A DNA stretch of 64,000 bases, taken from assembly GCF_042655435.1 (NCBI RefSeq), contig NZ_JBHSMG010000003.1, positions 124,001 to 188,000 on the forward strand, given 5' to 3'. Both the position numbers and the translations under genes were made by a program. Positions 23,872-32,584 of the stretch are shown here, one piece after another. This DNA comes from Lysinimonas soli. Lineage in GTDB: Bacteria > Actinomycetota > Actinomycetes > Actinomycetales > Microbacteriaceae. Below the pieces are notes generated by a model that saw nothing but the letters and a program-made list of their open reading frames with translations, was not told the DNA's origin and ran no database searches. The stretch's first letter is position 1, and each line of letters opens with the position of its first letter.

Positions 23872-24725
23872 GTGAAGATGATCGTCCGGGCCCCGTCGAG
23901 CAGCACGCGGTGCTCGGCGAACCATTTCACGGCCTGGGTGAGCGTGCGGGACTCCTCGTCCTGACCGATCGCGACCAGCTCGCCCGGGGTGCGCGAGTGG
24001 TCGACCCGCACGACGTTCTGCTCGATGATCGGGCCCTCGTCGAGGTCGCTCGTCACGAAGTGCGCGGTCGCGCCGATCAGCTTCACCCCGCGTGCGTGCG
24101 CCTGCTTGTAGGGGTTGGCGCCCTTGAAGCCCGGCAGGAAGGAGTGGTGGATGTTGATGATCCGCCCGGTCAGCGCCGCGCACAGCTCGGGCGACAGGAT
24201 CTGCATGTAGCGCGCGAGCACCACGAGCTCGATGTCGTGCTCTTCGACGACCTCGAGCACGCGGTCTTCGAAGGCGAGCTTCTGCCCCGGCGTCGTGACC
24301 GGATGCGACTCGAAGGGCACCCCGTAGAAGGCGGCGAGCTCGCCGAGGTCGGGGTGGTTGCCGAGCACCAACGGAAGATCAACGGCGAGCTGCCCGGCGC
24401 GCTGCCGGAACAGCAGGTCGTTGAGGCAGTGTGCGGCGCGCGACACCAGGACGAGCGTGCGCAACGGGCGACCGACGACGTCGAGCTGCCACGTCATCCG
24501 GTAGCGCTCGGTGACGGGCAGAAGAGCCGCCTCGAACACCTCGCGGGAGACCGCCGACTCGACCTGCAACCGCATGAAGAAGCGGCCGCTGTCGGCGCTC
24601 GAGAACTGCTGGGATTCGGTGATGTTGCCCTGAGCCGAGACGATCGCCCCGCTGACGGCGTGCACGATCCCGGGACGGTCCTCGCAGACCAGCGTGACGA
24701 TCCAATGGGTCGGCGTCGGGCTCAC
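23868..24725 (-). CDS. purU: Formyltetrahydrofolate deformylase
   Basis: A 285-residue enzyme that hydrolyses 10-formyl-THF to formate and THF, balancing one-carbon pools. The N-terminal ACT domain (about residues 8-85, VTLVCEDRPGIVHAVSGAI) senses methionine/glycine in known members. The C-terminal formyltransferase fold has the catalytic Asn-His-Asp set in INIHHSFLPGF and THAH-type segments (LIGATAHFVTSDLDEGPII). The start is GTG 24725. The one-carbon theme recurs at glyA-folD 1.4 kb away, but the gene is coupled to nagA. Confidence 0.93.
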   Translation of the reverse strand: MSPTPTHWIVTLVCEDRPGIVHAVSGAIVSAQGNITESQQFSSADSGRFFMRLQVESAVSREVFEAALLPVTERYRMTWQLDVVGRPLRTLVLVSRAAHCLNDLLFRQRAGQLAVDLPLVLGNHPDLGELAAFYGVPFESHPVTTPGQKLAFEDRVLEVVEEHDIELVVLARYMQILSPELCAALTGRIINIHHSFLPGFKGANPYKQAHARGVKLIGATAHFVTSDLDEGPIIEQNVVRVDHSRTPGELVAIGQDEESRTLTQAVKWFAEHRVLLDGARTIIFT

Positions 24726-24767
24726 GCCCCCAGCGTACTGGCGGGCGTCTCGGGGGCGCGCTCTCGG

Positions 24768-24773
24768 TAGGCT
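24768..24773 (+). promoter_or_regulatory. -10 element of the MFS gene
   Basis: TAGGCT (24768-24773) is a good actinobacterial -10 hexamer. Transcription would begin near 24780, about 63 nt before the preferred ATG at 24844. No convincing -35 box is seen. Confidence 0.4.
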
Positions 24774-24843
24774 GGTGTCGATGCCGCGGCTCGCGGCACC
24801 CCGCGGCCGGCGTTCCGAGCCCTCCGATCCAGAAAGTCTCGCG

Positions 24844-26055
24844 ATGAGCGCCGAGGGCTCAGACTCCCGATTCCCCCTGTTCCGCCTGCTCGTCATCACG
24901 GGCGCGATCTTCGTCGCCGTGTCGAGCGAGTTCCTGCCCACCGGCCTGCTGCCCGACATCGCCGCCGAGCTGCACGTCTCGGAATCGCGGGTCGGGCTGC
25001 TCGTGACGATCTTCGCGCTCACCGTGGTCGTCAGCACGGCGCCGCTGACGGCGCTGACGCACCGGTTCCCGCGCAAGTGGCTCATGGTGACGATGCTCGG
25101 GGTGTTCGCCGTGGCGAACTTCCTCGCGGCGATCTCGCCGAGCTACGAGTTCCTGGCCGGCGCCCGCGTGCTCGGCGGCCTGGCGCACGGCCTGTTCTGG
25201 TCGGTGACGGGCCCCTACGCCTCGCGGATCGTGCCGCAGCGTCAGCTCTCGCGGGCCCTCGCCGTGACCAACGCCGGCGGAACCGCGGCCTTCATCCTGG
25301 GCGTCCCGTTCGGCACAGCGCTCGGTCATGCGCTCGGCTGGCGTCTCGCCTTCGCCGTGATGGGCGGGGTCGTGCTGGTGTTCCTGCTGCTCGTGGTGCT
25401 CGCGCTCCCGCACGTCTCGCACCTGGTCACGCTGAAGACCGGCGAGATCGCGCTGCCGCTGCGCCAGGACCGCACGGTGCCGGCCGTCGTGATCGTCAGC
25501 GTCACGATCCTGCTGCTCGCGGTCGGGCAGAACGCGTACTACACCTACATCGTGCCCTGGGCCACTCAGGTGGGCGGCATCCCGGCCGGCGATGTCAGCG
25601 CGCTGCTGTTCGGCTACGGCGCGGCCGGCGCGTTCGGTCTGCTCATCGCGGGGCTGCTCGGCGATCGGTTCCCCCGGGGCGCCCTGCTGATCCTCGCCCT
25701 CAGCGTCGCGGTCACGGTCGCCGCCCTCGGGATCTTCGGCGCCGCCTCGCCCGTGATCGTGGTGATCGGCATGATCGCCTGGAGCGTCGCGTTCGGCGGC
25801 ATCCCCTCGCTGCTGCAGGGCCGGATGATGCACTCGGCCTCGCTGCGTCTGCGCGACACCGCGGCGGCCTGGACCACGATCTCGTTCAACGTGGCCATCG
25901 GCGGCGGAGCCTTCCTGGGCGGCCTCCTGCTCGACGGCTTCGGGATCCGCGTGCTTCCCTGGGTCGAGGTGGCGTTCGTGCTGGCCGGGATGCTGTTCGT
26001 CGTGCTGTCGGATCGTCGGCGGATGGGGCTGCTTCCGCTGCACGTCGGCCGCTAG
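24844..26055 (+). CDS. MFS transporter, drug/arabinose-efflux (AraJ-like) type
   Basis: A 403-residue inner-membrane permease with about 12 hydrophobic segments. The DHA1-type motif A region between helices 2 and 3 is degenerate (LTALTHRFPRKWLM), and motif C-like Gly-rich sequence (ALGHALGWRLAFAV) is present. The protein resembles efflux permeases for sugars or drugs; the substrate is unknown. ATG 24844 gives the normal short cytoplasmic start. An in-frame ATG at 24781 would make a leaderless mRNA with a 21-residue polar extension. Confidence 0.85.
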   Translation: MSAEGSDSRFPLFRLLVITGAIFVAVSSEFLPTGLLPDIAAELHVSESRVGLLVTIFALTVVVSTAPLTALTHRFPRKWLMVTMLGVFAVANFLAAISPSYEFLAGARVLGGLAHGLFWSVTGPYASRIVPQRQLSRALAVTNAGGTAAFILGVPFGTALGHALGWRLAFAVMGGVVLVFLLLVVLALPHVSHLVTLKTGEIALPLRQDRTVPAVVIVSVTILLLAVGQNAYYTYIVPWATQVGGIPAGDVSALLFGYGAAGAFGLLIAGLLGDRFPRGALLILALSVAVTVAALGIFGAASPVIVVIGMIAWSVAFGGIPSLLQGRMMHSASLRLRDTAAAWTTISFNVAIGGGAFLGGLLLDGFGIRVLPWVEVAFVLAGMLFVVLSDRRRMGLLPLHVGR

Positions 26056-26138
26056 AGTAGGACGGTCGCGACTGGCGTTCGGATGGGTCACCATCGGGGA
26101 GCGACTACACGGAAACGGCCGTACGCCTGGGCTGTGAC
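26053..26138 (+). ncRNA. ZTP riboswitch (pfl motif) with its promoter -10
   Basis: The -10 TAGAGT (26053-26058) places the transcript start at 26065. The leader then shows the pfl-motif landmarks: GTCGC (26065-26069) pairing with GTGAC (26134-26138) as P1, the conserved GACTGGCG, the GGATGGGTCACCATC hairpin, the GGGGAGC element, and the 3' domain with the hallmark GCCTGGGC (26125-26132). ZTP riboswitches sense ZMP/ZTP (AICAR), which accumulates when 10-formyl-THF is short, and typically turn on glyA and folD, the two genes that follow. Confidence 0.87.
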
Positions 26139-26171
26139 AGACATCCATCTGTTCAGAACTCAGGAGGCACC

Positions 26172-27458
26172 ATGTCCGATACCTTCCTCGCCCCGCTCTC
26201 GGTCGTCGATCCCGAGGTCGCGGCGGCCCTCGAGCTCGAGCTCGGCCGCCAGCGCAACACCCTCGAGATGATCGCGAGCGAGAACTTCGTGCCCCGCGCC
26301 GTGCTCGAGGCGCAGGGCTCGGTACTCACCAACAAGTACGCCGAGGGTTACCCGGGGCGTCGCTACTACGGCGGCTGCGAGTTCGTCGACATCGTCGAGA
26401 ACCTGGCGATCGAGCGCGCGAAGACGCTGTTCCGCGCGGAGTTCGCCAACGTCCAGCCGCACTCGGGAGCCTCGGCCAACGCCGCGGTGCTCGCGGCGAT
26501 CGCGAAGCACGGCGACCGCATCCTGGGTCTCGAGCTGGCCCACGGCGGTCACCTGACGCACGGCATGAAGCTCAACTTCTCGGGCAAGCTCTACGAGGCC
26601 CACGCCTACGGCGTCGACCCCGAGACCTTCCTGGTCGACATGGATGTCGTGCGCGAGAAGGCGATCGAGGTGCAGCCGCAGGTCATCATCGCCGGCTGGT
26701 CGGCGTACCCGCGTCAACTGGACTTCGCGCGCTTCCGCGAGATCGCCGACGAGGTCGGCGCGCTGCTCTGGGTCGACATGGCGCACTTCGCCGGGCTGGT
26801 CGCGGCCGGACTGCATCCCTCTCCGGTGCCGCACGCGCACGTGACCTCGTCGACCGTGCACAAGACCATCGGCGGACCGCGCTCGGGCTTCATCCTGACC
26901 AACGACGCCGACCTCGCCAAGAAGATCAACTCCAACGTCTTCCCCGGGCAGCAGGGCGGCCCGCTCATGCACGTCATCGCCGCGAAGGCCACCGCCTTCA
27001 AGCTCGCGGCCGAGCCGGAGTTCGCCGACCGTCAGGCCCGCACCATCCGCGGCGCCGCGATCCTCGCCGAGCGTCTCACCGCCCCGGACGCCACGGCCGC
27101 CGGCATCGACGTGCTGACGGGCGGCACCGACGTGCACCTCGTGCTCGTCGATCTGCGCAACTCGGCCACGGACGGCAAGCAGGCCGAAGACCTGCTGCAC
27201 GAGGTCGGGATCACCGTCAACCGCAACGCCGTGCCCTTCGACCCGCGCCCCCCGATGGTCACCTCGGGAGTGCGCATCGGCACGCCCGCGCTCGCCACCC
27301 GCGGCTTCGGCGACGCCGAGTTCACCGAGGTGGCCGACATCATCGCGCAGACCCTCCTGCCCGATGCCGACCTGCCGGCGCTGCGCGCGCGGGTGACCGC
27401 GCTCGCCCAGAAGTTCCCGCTCTACGGGGGCCTCACCTCGCCGGGGTCGTGGCAGTGA
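26172..27458 (+). CDS. glyA: Serine hydroxymethyltransferase
   Basis: A 428-residue PLP enzyme that converts serine and THF to glycine and 5,10-methylene-THF, the main source of one-carbon units. It has the N-terminal EMIASENFVPRAVLEAQGS, NKYAEGYPGRRYYGG, the PLP-lysine segment VTSSTVHKTIGGPRSG and PFDPRPPMVTSGVRIGTPA. ATG 26172 is preceded by CAGGAGG. It is controlled by the ZTP riboswitch upstream and overlaps folD at its 3' end. Confidence 0.96.
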   Translation: MSDTFLAPLSVVDPEVAAALELELGRQRNTLEMIASENFVPRAVLEAQGSVLTNKYAEGYPGRRYYGGCEFVDIVENLAIERAKTLFRAEFANVQPHSGASANAAVLAAIAKHGDRILGLELAHGGHLTHGMKLNFSGKLYEAHAYGVDPETFLVDMDVVREKAIEVQPQVIIAGWSAYPRQLDFARFREIADEVGALLWVDMAHFAGLVAAGLHPSPVPHAHVTSSTVHKTIGGPRSGFILTNDADLAKKINSNVFPGQQGGPLMHVIAAKATAFKLAAEPEFADRQARTIRGAAILAERLTAPDATAAGIDVLTGGTDVHLVLVDLRNSATDGKQAEDLLHEVGITVNRNAVPFDPRPPMVTSGVRIGTPALATRGFGDAEFTEVADIIAQTLLPDADLPALRARVTALAQKFPLYGGLTSPGSWQ

Positions 27459-28342
27459 CGGCTCGCATCCTCGACGGCATCGCGACCGCCTCGGCGATCA
27501 AGGGCGAGCTGGCCGGGAGGATCGCGGCCCTGCGGGAGCGGGACATCGTCCCCGGTCTCGGCACCCTGCTGGTCGGCGAGGATCCCGGCTCGCTGAGCTA
27601 CGTGGGGGGCAAGCACCGCGACTCGGCCGAGGTCGGGATCGAGTCGATCCGCGTGGACCTGCCGGCCACGGCATCCGAGTCCGAGGTGCGGGCCGCGATC
27701 GCCGCGCTCAACGCGGACCCGGCCGTGACCGGATACATCGTGCAGCTGCCGCTGCCCGCGGGGATCGACGAGAACGCCATGCTGGAGCTGATCGACCCCG
27801 CCAAGGACGCCGACGGACTGCATCCGACCAACCTCGGACGCCTGGTGCTGGGCGTCGAGGGCGAGCTGGATTCGCCGCTGCCGTGCACGCCGGCCGGCAT
27901 CGTCGAACTGCTGCGCCGCCACGAGGTGCCGATCGCGGGCAAGCACGTCGTCATCATCGGCCGTGGCCTCACCGTGGGGCGCCCCCTCGGGCTGCTCCTG
28001 ACCCGCAAGGGTGTGGATGCGACGGTCACCCTGACCCATTCGCGCACGGTCGATCTGCCCGCCGAGGTGCGCCGGGCCGACATCGTCGTGGCCGCGATCG
28101 GGGTTCCGCACTTCGTGAAGCCGGACTGGATCAAGCCCGGTGCCGCGGTGCTCGACGTGGGCGTCACCCGGGTCGGCACGACCGCCTCGGGCAAGGCGAA
28201 GCTCGCGGGCGACATCGACCCCGAAGTGGCGCAGGTCGCGGGCTGGCTCTCGCCCAATCCGGGCGGAGTCGGGCCGATGACCCGCGCCATGCTGCTCGCC
28301 AACGTGGTCGAGGCCGCCGAGCGGGCTGCGCGGGCGGGCTGA
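27455..28342 (+). CDS. folD: Bifunctional 5,10-methylene-THF dehydrogenase/cyclohydrolase
   Basis: A 295-residue enzyme that oxidises methylene-THF to methenyl-THF and hydrolyses that to 10-formyl-THF. Visible are YVGGKHRDSAEVGI (catalytic Lys; the family has YVxxKxK), GYIVQLPLPAG, PCTPAGIVELL and the NADP motif VVIIGRGLTVGRPLGLLL. GTG 27455 overlaps the glyA stop (GTGA), consistent with coupling; an in-frame GTG at 27449 is the alternative. It acts directly after GlyA and shares the ZTP riboswitch. Confidence 0.94.
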   Translation: MTARILDGIATASAIKGELAGRIAALRERDIVPGLGTLLVGEDPGSLSYVGGKHRDSAEVGIESIRVDLPATASESEVRAAIAALNADPAVTGYIVQLPLPAGIDENAMLELIDPAKDADGLHPTNLGRLVLGVEGELDSPLPCTPAGIVELLRRHEVPIAGKHVVIIGRGLTVGRPLGLLLTRKGVDATVTLTHSRTVDLPAEVRRADIVVAAIGVPHFVKPDWIKPGAAVLDVGVTRVGTTASGKAKLAGDIDPEVAQVAGWLSPNPGGVGPMTRAMLLANVVEAAERAARAG

Positions 28343-28380
28343 GCCGAGCCTCCGGGCTCAGGTGCTCAGGTGCCGCCTGC

Positions 28381-29121
28381 TCAGGTGCCGCCGAAGAAGC
28401 AGCTCAGGCCGTTCGAGGTCTGGGCCGACGTCGGCCAGGTTCCGGCGAAGACGCTCGACTTCGCGGCCGTGCCGAGCTGGATGGCGCACTTGCTGAGCAC
28501 GACATCCCCCGCGCTCGGGCTCGCCCCGGCGTCCGAGGCGGTGGGGACACCGAATCCGTAGCGGAAGATCGCCCAGCCGCCCGCCGAGTCGGAGGGCCCA
28601 CCGCCGACGGGCGAGACCGCGCGCGCCGCGCCCGGGATGTAGGGCAGGGCGCTCGCGCAGAAGGCCTGGTACGGCTTCTGATCGCCCGTCCACACCGGAT
28701 AGCTGGCCATGTCGGCCGCGACGACGTCTTTGGAGTCCCAGCTGCCCGAGATGACGGAGGTCGAGATGTCGGCCACCAGGTAGCGCAGGGGCGAGAAGCC
28801 GTCCTGCCAACCGGGATCGCACTCCGTGTTCAGCTGCGACTCGTCCGCGGCCTGGCTGTTCGTCGCCGCCACGGGGGCGTGCACCGTCTCGATCAGGTGC
28901 GCGACCGCGCCGTTCGGCGCCGTCGCATTGACGCTGATCTGGAAGAGCACATCGGCGGGGAGCGCCGGCCGGGTCGGCGTCGGCGTGGGGCTGGCGCTCG
29001 GCGTCGCGCTCGAGCGTGCGGCATCGGCCGAGGGGGTGGGCGAGGGGTGCGGCGCGCAGCCGGCGAGGCTCAGCGCGCCGAGCGCGGCGACCGTCGCGAG
29101 GATGACGAAACGCTGCAGCAC
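28381..29121 (-). CDS. Putative lipoprotein, function unknown
   Basis: A 246-residue exported lipoprotein. The signal peptide carries a lipobox (SLAGC, Cys22), followed by a linker of about 35 residues rich in Pro, Ser, Thr and Ala, then a folded domain of about 190 residues with several Cys that may form disulfides. I do not recognise the domain. GTG 29121 is preferred because AGGGGG lies 6 nt upstream and the signal sequence starts at once. It stands alone between folD (convergent) and galK. Confidence 0.75.
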   Translation of the reverse strand: MLQRFVILATVAALGALSLAGCAPHPSPTPSADAARSSATPSASPTPTPTRPALPADVLFQISVNATAPNGAVAHLIETVHAPVAATNSQAADESQLNTECDPGWQDGFSPLRYLVADISTSVISGSWDSKDVVAADMASYPVWTGDQKPYQAFCASALPYIPGAARAVSPVGGGPSDSAGGWAIFRYGFGVPTASDAGASPSAGDVVLSKCAIQLGTAAKSSVFAGTWPTSAQTSNGLSCFFGGT

Positions 29122-29209
29122 GAAACCCCCTGGCAAGGTGGGCGGCTCTCGGTCGCCGCCGTGAGCACGACGGTACCAGCCGAATCCCGGTCGGACGAGT
29201 TCGAGGGCC

Positions 29210-30382
29210 TCAGGGCTCGCGGTGCGCGCCGTCGGATGGCCGCACGACGAAGGTCTCGGGAGCGCCGAAGCCGTGTTCGGCGAAGGCGCCGTCCACCGCG
29301 ACCTGGACGCGCGAGACGGTGTCGACCGGGACGAGGGCGATGGCCGATCCGCCGAAGCCGCCGCCCGTCATCCGGGCGCCGATCGCGCCGTTGCCGATCG
29401 CGGTGTCGACGGCCAGGTCGAGCTCGGGCACCGAGACCTCGAAGTCGTCGCGCAGCGAGCGGTGCGAGGCGTCGAGCAGTTCGCCGATCGCGGCCGGTCC
29501 CTCGGAGCGGAGCAGCTTCACGGTGTCGAGCACCCGCTGGTTCTCGGTGACGACGTGCCGCACCCGCCGGAAGGTGACGTCGTCGAGGATGCGGCGGGCC
29601 CGGTCCAGCTCGTCGACCCCGACCTCGCGCAGCATCGCCACCCCGAGCGCGGCGGCGCCCGCCTCGCAGGACTCCCGGCGCTCACGGTAGCCGCCCGTGG
29701 AGTGCGCGTGCATCACGCCGGTGTCGATGACCAGCACGGCCAGGCCCGCGTCGGCGAAGCCGAGGGGAACGATCTCGCTCTCGAGGCTGAGGCAGTCGAG
29801 GAAGACCGCCGCGTCGGGCCGCGAGAGCAGCGAGGCGGACTGGTCCATGATGCCGGTGGGGGCGCCCACCACGTCGTTCTCGGCGCGCTGTCCGACCAGG
29901 GCGAGCGTCTGCCTGCTGAGTCCGAGCCGCCACACCTCGTCGAGGGCGATCGCGACCGCGCTCTCGATCGCGGCCGACGACGAGAGCCCCGCGCCGACGG
30001 GCACGTTCGAGTCGATGAGCAGGTCGACGCCGGGCACGGCATCCAGGTCGGCACCGAACTCGCCGAGCGCCCAGGCGACGCCGAGCGGGTACGCCGACCA
30101 GCCGCCGAGCCGGCCGTCGGCCTGCGCGGCGCAGAGTTCGGCCACCGGCAGCTCGAACACCTCGTCGCTGAACGTGCTGGCGACCCGCAGCACCCCGTCG
30201 TCGCGCAGGCCCAGCGCCAGCAGGGCACGGCGGTCGATCGCGAACGGCAGCACGAAGCCGCCGCTGTAGTCGGTGTGCTCACCGATCAGGTTGACGCGAC
30301 CGGGCGCCGACCAGATCCCGTCGGCGTCGTGCCCGGTGAGACCGGCGAACATCGTCCGCAGTTCGTCTCGCATGTCGCTCAT
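29210..30382 (-). CDS. galK: Galactokinase
   Basis: A 390-residue GHMP-family kinase that phosphorylates galactose to galactose-1-phosphate in the Leloir pathway. It has the N-terminal galactokinase signature (GRVNLIGEHTDYSGGFVLPFAI), the ATP-binding VPVGAGLSSSAAIESA and the C-terminal ARMTGGGFGGSAIALV. ATG 30382 overlaps the galT stop (ATGA), so galT and galK are translationally coupled. The Leloir epimerase galE is not in this window. Confidence 0.95.
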   Translation of the reverse strand: MSDMRDELRTMFAGLTGHDADGIWSAPGRVNLIGEHTDYSGGFVLPFAIDRRALLALGLRDDGVLRVASTFSDEVFELPVAELCAAQADGRLGGWSAYPLGVAWALGEFGADLDAVPGVDLLIDSNVPVGAGLSSSAAIESAVAIALDEVWRLGLSRQTLALVGQRAENDVVGAPTGIMDQSASLLSRPDAAVFLDCLSLESEIVPLGFADAGLAVLVIDTGVMHAHSTGGYRERRESCEAGAAALGVAMLREVGVDELDRARRILDDVTFRRVRHVVTENQRVLDTVKLLRSEGPAAIGELLDASHRSLRDDFEVSVPELDLAVDTAIGNGAIGARMTGGGFGGSAIALVPVDTVSRVQVAVDGAFAEHGFGAPETFVVRPSDGAHREP

Positions 30383-31707
30383 ACGCTTTCGATGGCCTTT
30401 CGGATGTTGTCGGCTGCGCTCTCGGGGGTGACGTCGCCGATCCAGGCTCCCATGGCCGCCTCGGATCCGGCCAGGTACTTGAGCCGATCGGCGGCGCGGC
30501 GGGGCGAGGTCAGCTCGAGGTGCAGCCGCACGGTGTCGCGGCCGCGGTGAACGGGCGCCTGATGCCAGGCGGCGATGTAGGGCGTCGGCGAGTCGTAGAG
30601 CGCGTCGATCCCGCGCAGCAGGCGCAGGTAGAGGCCGGCGAGTTCGTCGCGCTCGGCCGCATCGGTCTCGGCGAAGTCGGGCACGTGGCGATGCGGAAGC
30701 AGGTGCACTTCGATGGGCCAGCGTGCCGCGAAGGGCACGAACGCGGTCCAGTGCTCGCCCGAGAGGACGACGCGCGGTCCTTCGCGCTCGCTGTCGAGGA
30801 TGCGCTGGAACAGCTCGGGAGTCGTGCGATCGATCGACTCGAGCAGCCGCGTGGTGCGCGGGGTGATGTACGGATACGCGTAGATCTGGCCGTGCGGATG
30901 GTGCAGCGTCACCCCGATCGCCTCGCCGCGGTTCTCGAAGGGGAACACCTGCTCGACCCCGGGGAGGGCCGAGAGGGCGGCAGTACGGTCGGCCCACGCC
31001 TCGATGACGGTGCGGGCCCGTGTCTCGGTCTGGGTGCCGAACGATCCGGTCGTGTCGGGGCTGAAGCACACGACCTCGCAGCGGCCGACCGAGCTGCGCG
31101 TGCGTCCGATCCCGAGCTCGGCGAGGTCGGCGAGCCCGCGGGGCGGGTCGGTCGCTACGGCCCAGTCGGCGGGCTCGGCGCCCGGCTGCCCGACGCCCTG
31201 CATGCCAAATGAAGGAGATCCGTCGGACGAGGGGTCGAGATCGCGATTCCCGCGCGGGTCGACTGCGGAATCTCCTTCATTTGGCATGGAGGGGGTGGGC
31301 ATGGAGGGGGTGGGCACGAGGCGGGGCGGGGTGAGGCAGGGTGGGGCGGGGAGGGCGGGGCCGAACGAGGGGGAGCGGTTCTCGAAGACGGCGACGTCGT
31401 AGACGGCCGGGACCTCGGACGGGTTGCCGGCGCTCTGCGGCGCGAGCGGATCGCGGTCGGCCGGGGGCAGGAACACCCGGTTCTGACGGTTGGCGGCGAT
31501 CGAGATCCAGTCGCCGGTCAGCACGTCCTGGCGCATGGTCGCGGTATCGGGCCGGGGGTCGAGCGCACGCGCATCCACCGCCCGATCCGGCCCGAGGGTC
31601 GTTCCGGCGTCGTCGAAGTAGAACAGTTCGCGGCCGTCGGCGAGGTGCGCCGACCGTTTGACGATGCCCGAGTCGCCCAGGGGGATGCCCGGCTCCACTG
31701 TGCTCAC
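30379..31707 (-). CDS. galT: Galactose-1-phosphate uridylyltransferase with an inserted repeat-encoded linker
   Basis: A 442-residue HIT-superfamily enzyme that exchanges UMP between UDP-glucose and galactose-1-phosphate. The N-terminal half has DWISIAANRQNRVFLPP and VFENRSPSFGP, and the C-terminal half the nucleophile-bearing HPHGQIY and HLLPHRH. Between VFEN and GRCEVVCFSP lies an unusually long low-complexity linker (residues 111-208). About 30 residues of it (140-169) are encoded by a perfect 19-bp inverted repeat unit, and another part by a PTPSM duplication. The linker sits at a variable surface loop, so activity may persist. The GTG start has no ribosome-binding site and may be leaderless. 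Confidence 0.92.
   Translation of the reverse strand: MSTVEPGIPLGDSGIVKRSAHLADGRELFYFDDAGTTLGPDRAVDARALDPRPDTATMRQDVLTGDWISIAANRQNRVFLPPADRDPLAPQSAGNPSEVPAVYDVAVFENRSPSFGPALPAPPCLTPPRLVPTPSMPTPSMPNEGDSAVDPRGNRDLDPSSDGSPSFGMQGVGQPGAEPADWAVATDPPRGLADLAELGIGRTRSSVGRCEVVCFSPDTTGSFGTQTETRARTVIEAWADRTAALSALPGVEQVFPFENRGEAIGVTLHHPHGQIYAYPYITPRTTRLLESIDRTTPELFQRILDSEREGPRVVLSGEHWTAFVPFAARWPIEVHLLPHRHVPDFAETDAAERDELAGLYLRLLRGIDALYDSPTPYIAAWHQAPVHRGRDTVRLHLELTSPRRAADRLKYLAGSEAAMGAWIGDVTPESAADNIRKAIESV
31201..31288. repeat. Palindromic repeat element inside galT
   Basis: CATGCCAAATGAAGGAGAT (31201-31219) and its exact reverse complement (31270-31288) flank a 50-bp GC-rich centre. The reading frame of galT passes through the whole element. 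Two adjacent copies of a 15-bp unit (GCATGGAGGGGGTGG, about 31284-31313) follow. No transposase, no target duplication; it resembles a REP/MITE-like palindrome. Confidence 0.85.
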
Positions 31708-31710
31708 CGC

Positions 31711-31747
31711 ATTACGATAACGAAAACGCGACCTTCGTTGTCGTAAT
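31711..31747. promoter_or_regulatory. Operator between galT and the DeoR-type regulator
   Basis: ATTACGATAACGAA (31711-31724) and TTCGTTGTCGTAAT (31734-31747) form a 14-bp inverted repeat with one mismatch and a 9-bp spacer. It fills the 57-bp gap between the divergent galT and deoR-type genes and is the probable binding site of that regulator. Confidence 0.7.
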
Positions 31748-31764
31748 CAATCGAAAGGCGGCCG

Positions 31765-32580
31765 ATGACCGACAGCAGCCCCCAATCCGTCGTGCCGGTC
31801 GCGGCCCGCCGGGAGCGGATCGCCGCCCTCGTCGCCGAAGAGGGCTTCGTGCGCGTCGGCGATGCCAGCGAGGTCTTCGCGGTGAGCGAGGTCACCGTGC
31901 GTTCCGACCTGCGCGCGCTCGAGCAGGCGGGGGCGGTGCGCCGGGTGCACGGCGGCGCGATGGCCGTGGCGGGGGCGGGCCGCGAGTCGCCCGTGGAGGC
32001 GACGACCGAGACGCACGCGGCGGTCAAGCGCGCGATCGGCCGGCGCGCGGCCGCCCTCGTGACCAGCGGAAGCAGCATCCTGCTCGATGTCGGCTCGACC
32101 ACGCTCGCCGTCGCGCGGGCGATCGTGGCCCGCACCGAGCTCGTCGACCTCGTCGTGATCACGAACGGGCTCTCGATCGCGCTGGCCCTCGAACCGGCGA
32201 TCCCCCGCATCACGGTGGTCGTGACGGGCGGCACGCTCCGTCCGCTGCAGCACTCCCTCGTGAACCCGCTCGCCGGGCAGACCCTGGCCGGCCTGCACGT
32301 GGATCTCGCCATCCTCGGTTGCAACGGCGTCGACGCCGACGGCCGGGTCACCAACCTGAACCTGGCCGAAGCCGAGGTCAAGCGCGGGATGCTGGCCGCA
32401 TCCGAGACCCGGATGCTGGTGGCCGACGCCTCGAAGTCCGGTCAACGGCACCTCGGCCTCATCGGCGAGCTCGGCGACTTCGCCACGCTCGTGACGGGGG
32501 GTGCCGGGGCCGAGTCGCTGCGCGCGCCCGCGCACGACGCCGGGTGCCGACTCGTGATCGCCGACGCCGCCCTAGGCTGA
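31765..32580 (+). CDS. DeoR/GlpR-family transcriptional regulator of the galactose locus
   Basis: A 271-residue sugar-responsive repressor. The N-terminal DeoR helix-turn-helix (about residues 15-70) shows RRERIAALVAEEGFVRVGDASEVFAVSEVTVRSDLRALE, and the C-terminal sensor domain has LLDVGSTTLAVARAI and the KRGMLAASETRMLVADASK segment that binds phosphosugars in this family. It is divergent from galTK and lies first in a unit with two aldose epimerases. The inverted repeat in the gap is its likely operator; a galactose-pathway phosphosugar is the plausible effector. Confidence 0.9.
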   Translation: MTDSSPQSVVPVAARRERIAALVAEEGFVRVGDASEVFAVSEVTVRSDLRALEQAGAVRRVHGGAMAVAGAGRESPVEATTETHAAVKRAIGRRAAALVTSGSSILLDVGSTTLAVARAIVARTELVDLVVITNGLSIALALEPAIPRITVVVTGGTLRPLQHSLVNPLAGQTLAGLHVDLAILGCNGVDADGRVTNLNLAEAEVKRGMLAASETRMLVADASKSGQRHLGLIGELGDFATLVTGGAGAESLRAPAHDAGCRLVIADAALG

Positions 32581-32584
32581 GCAG

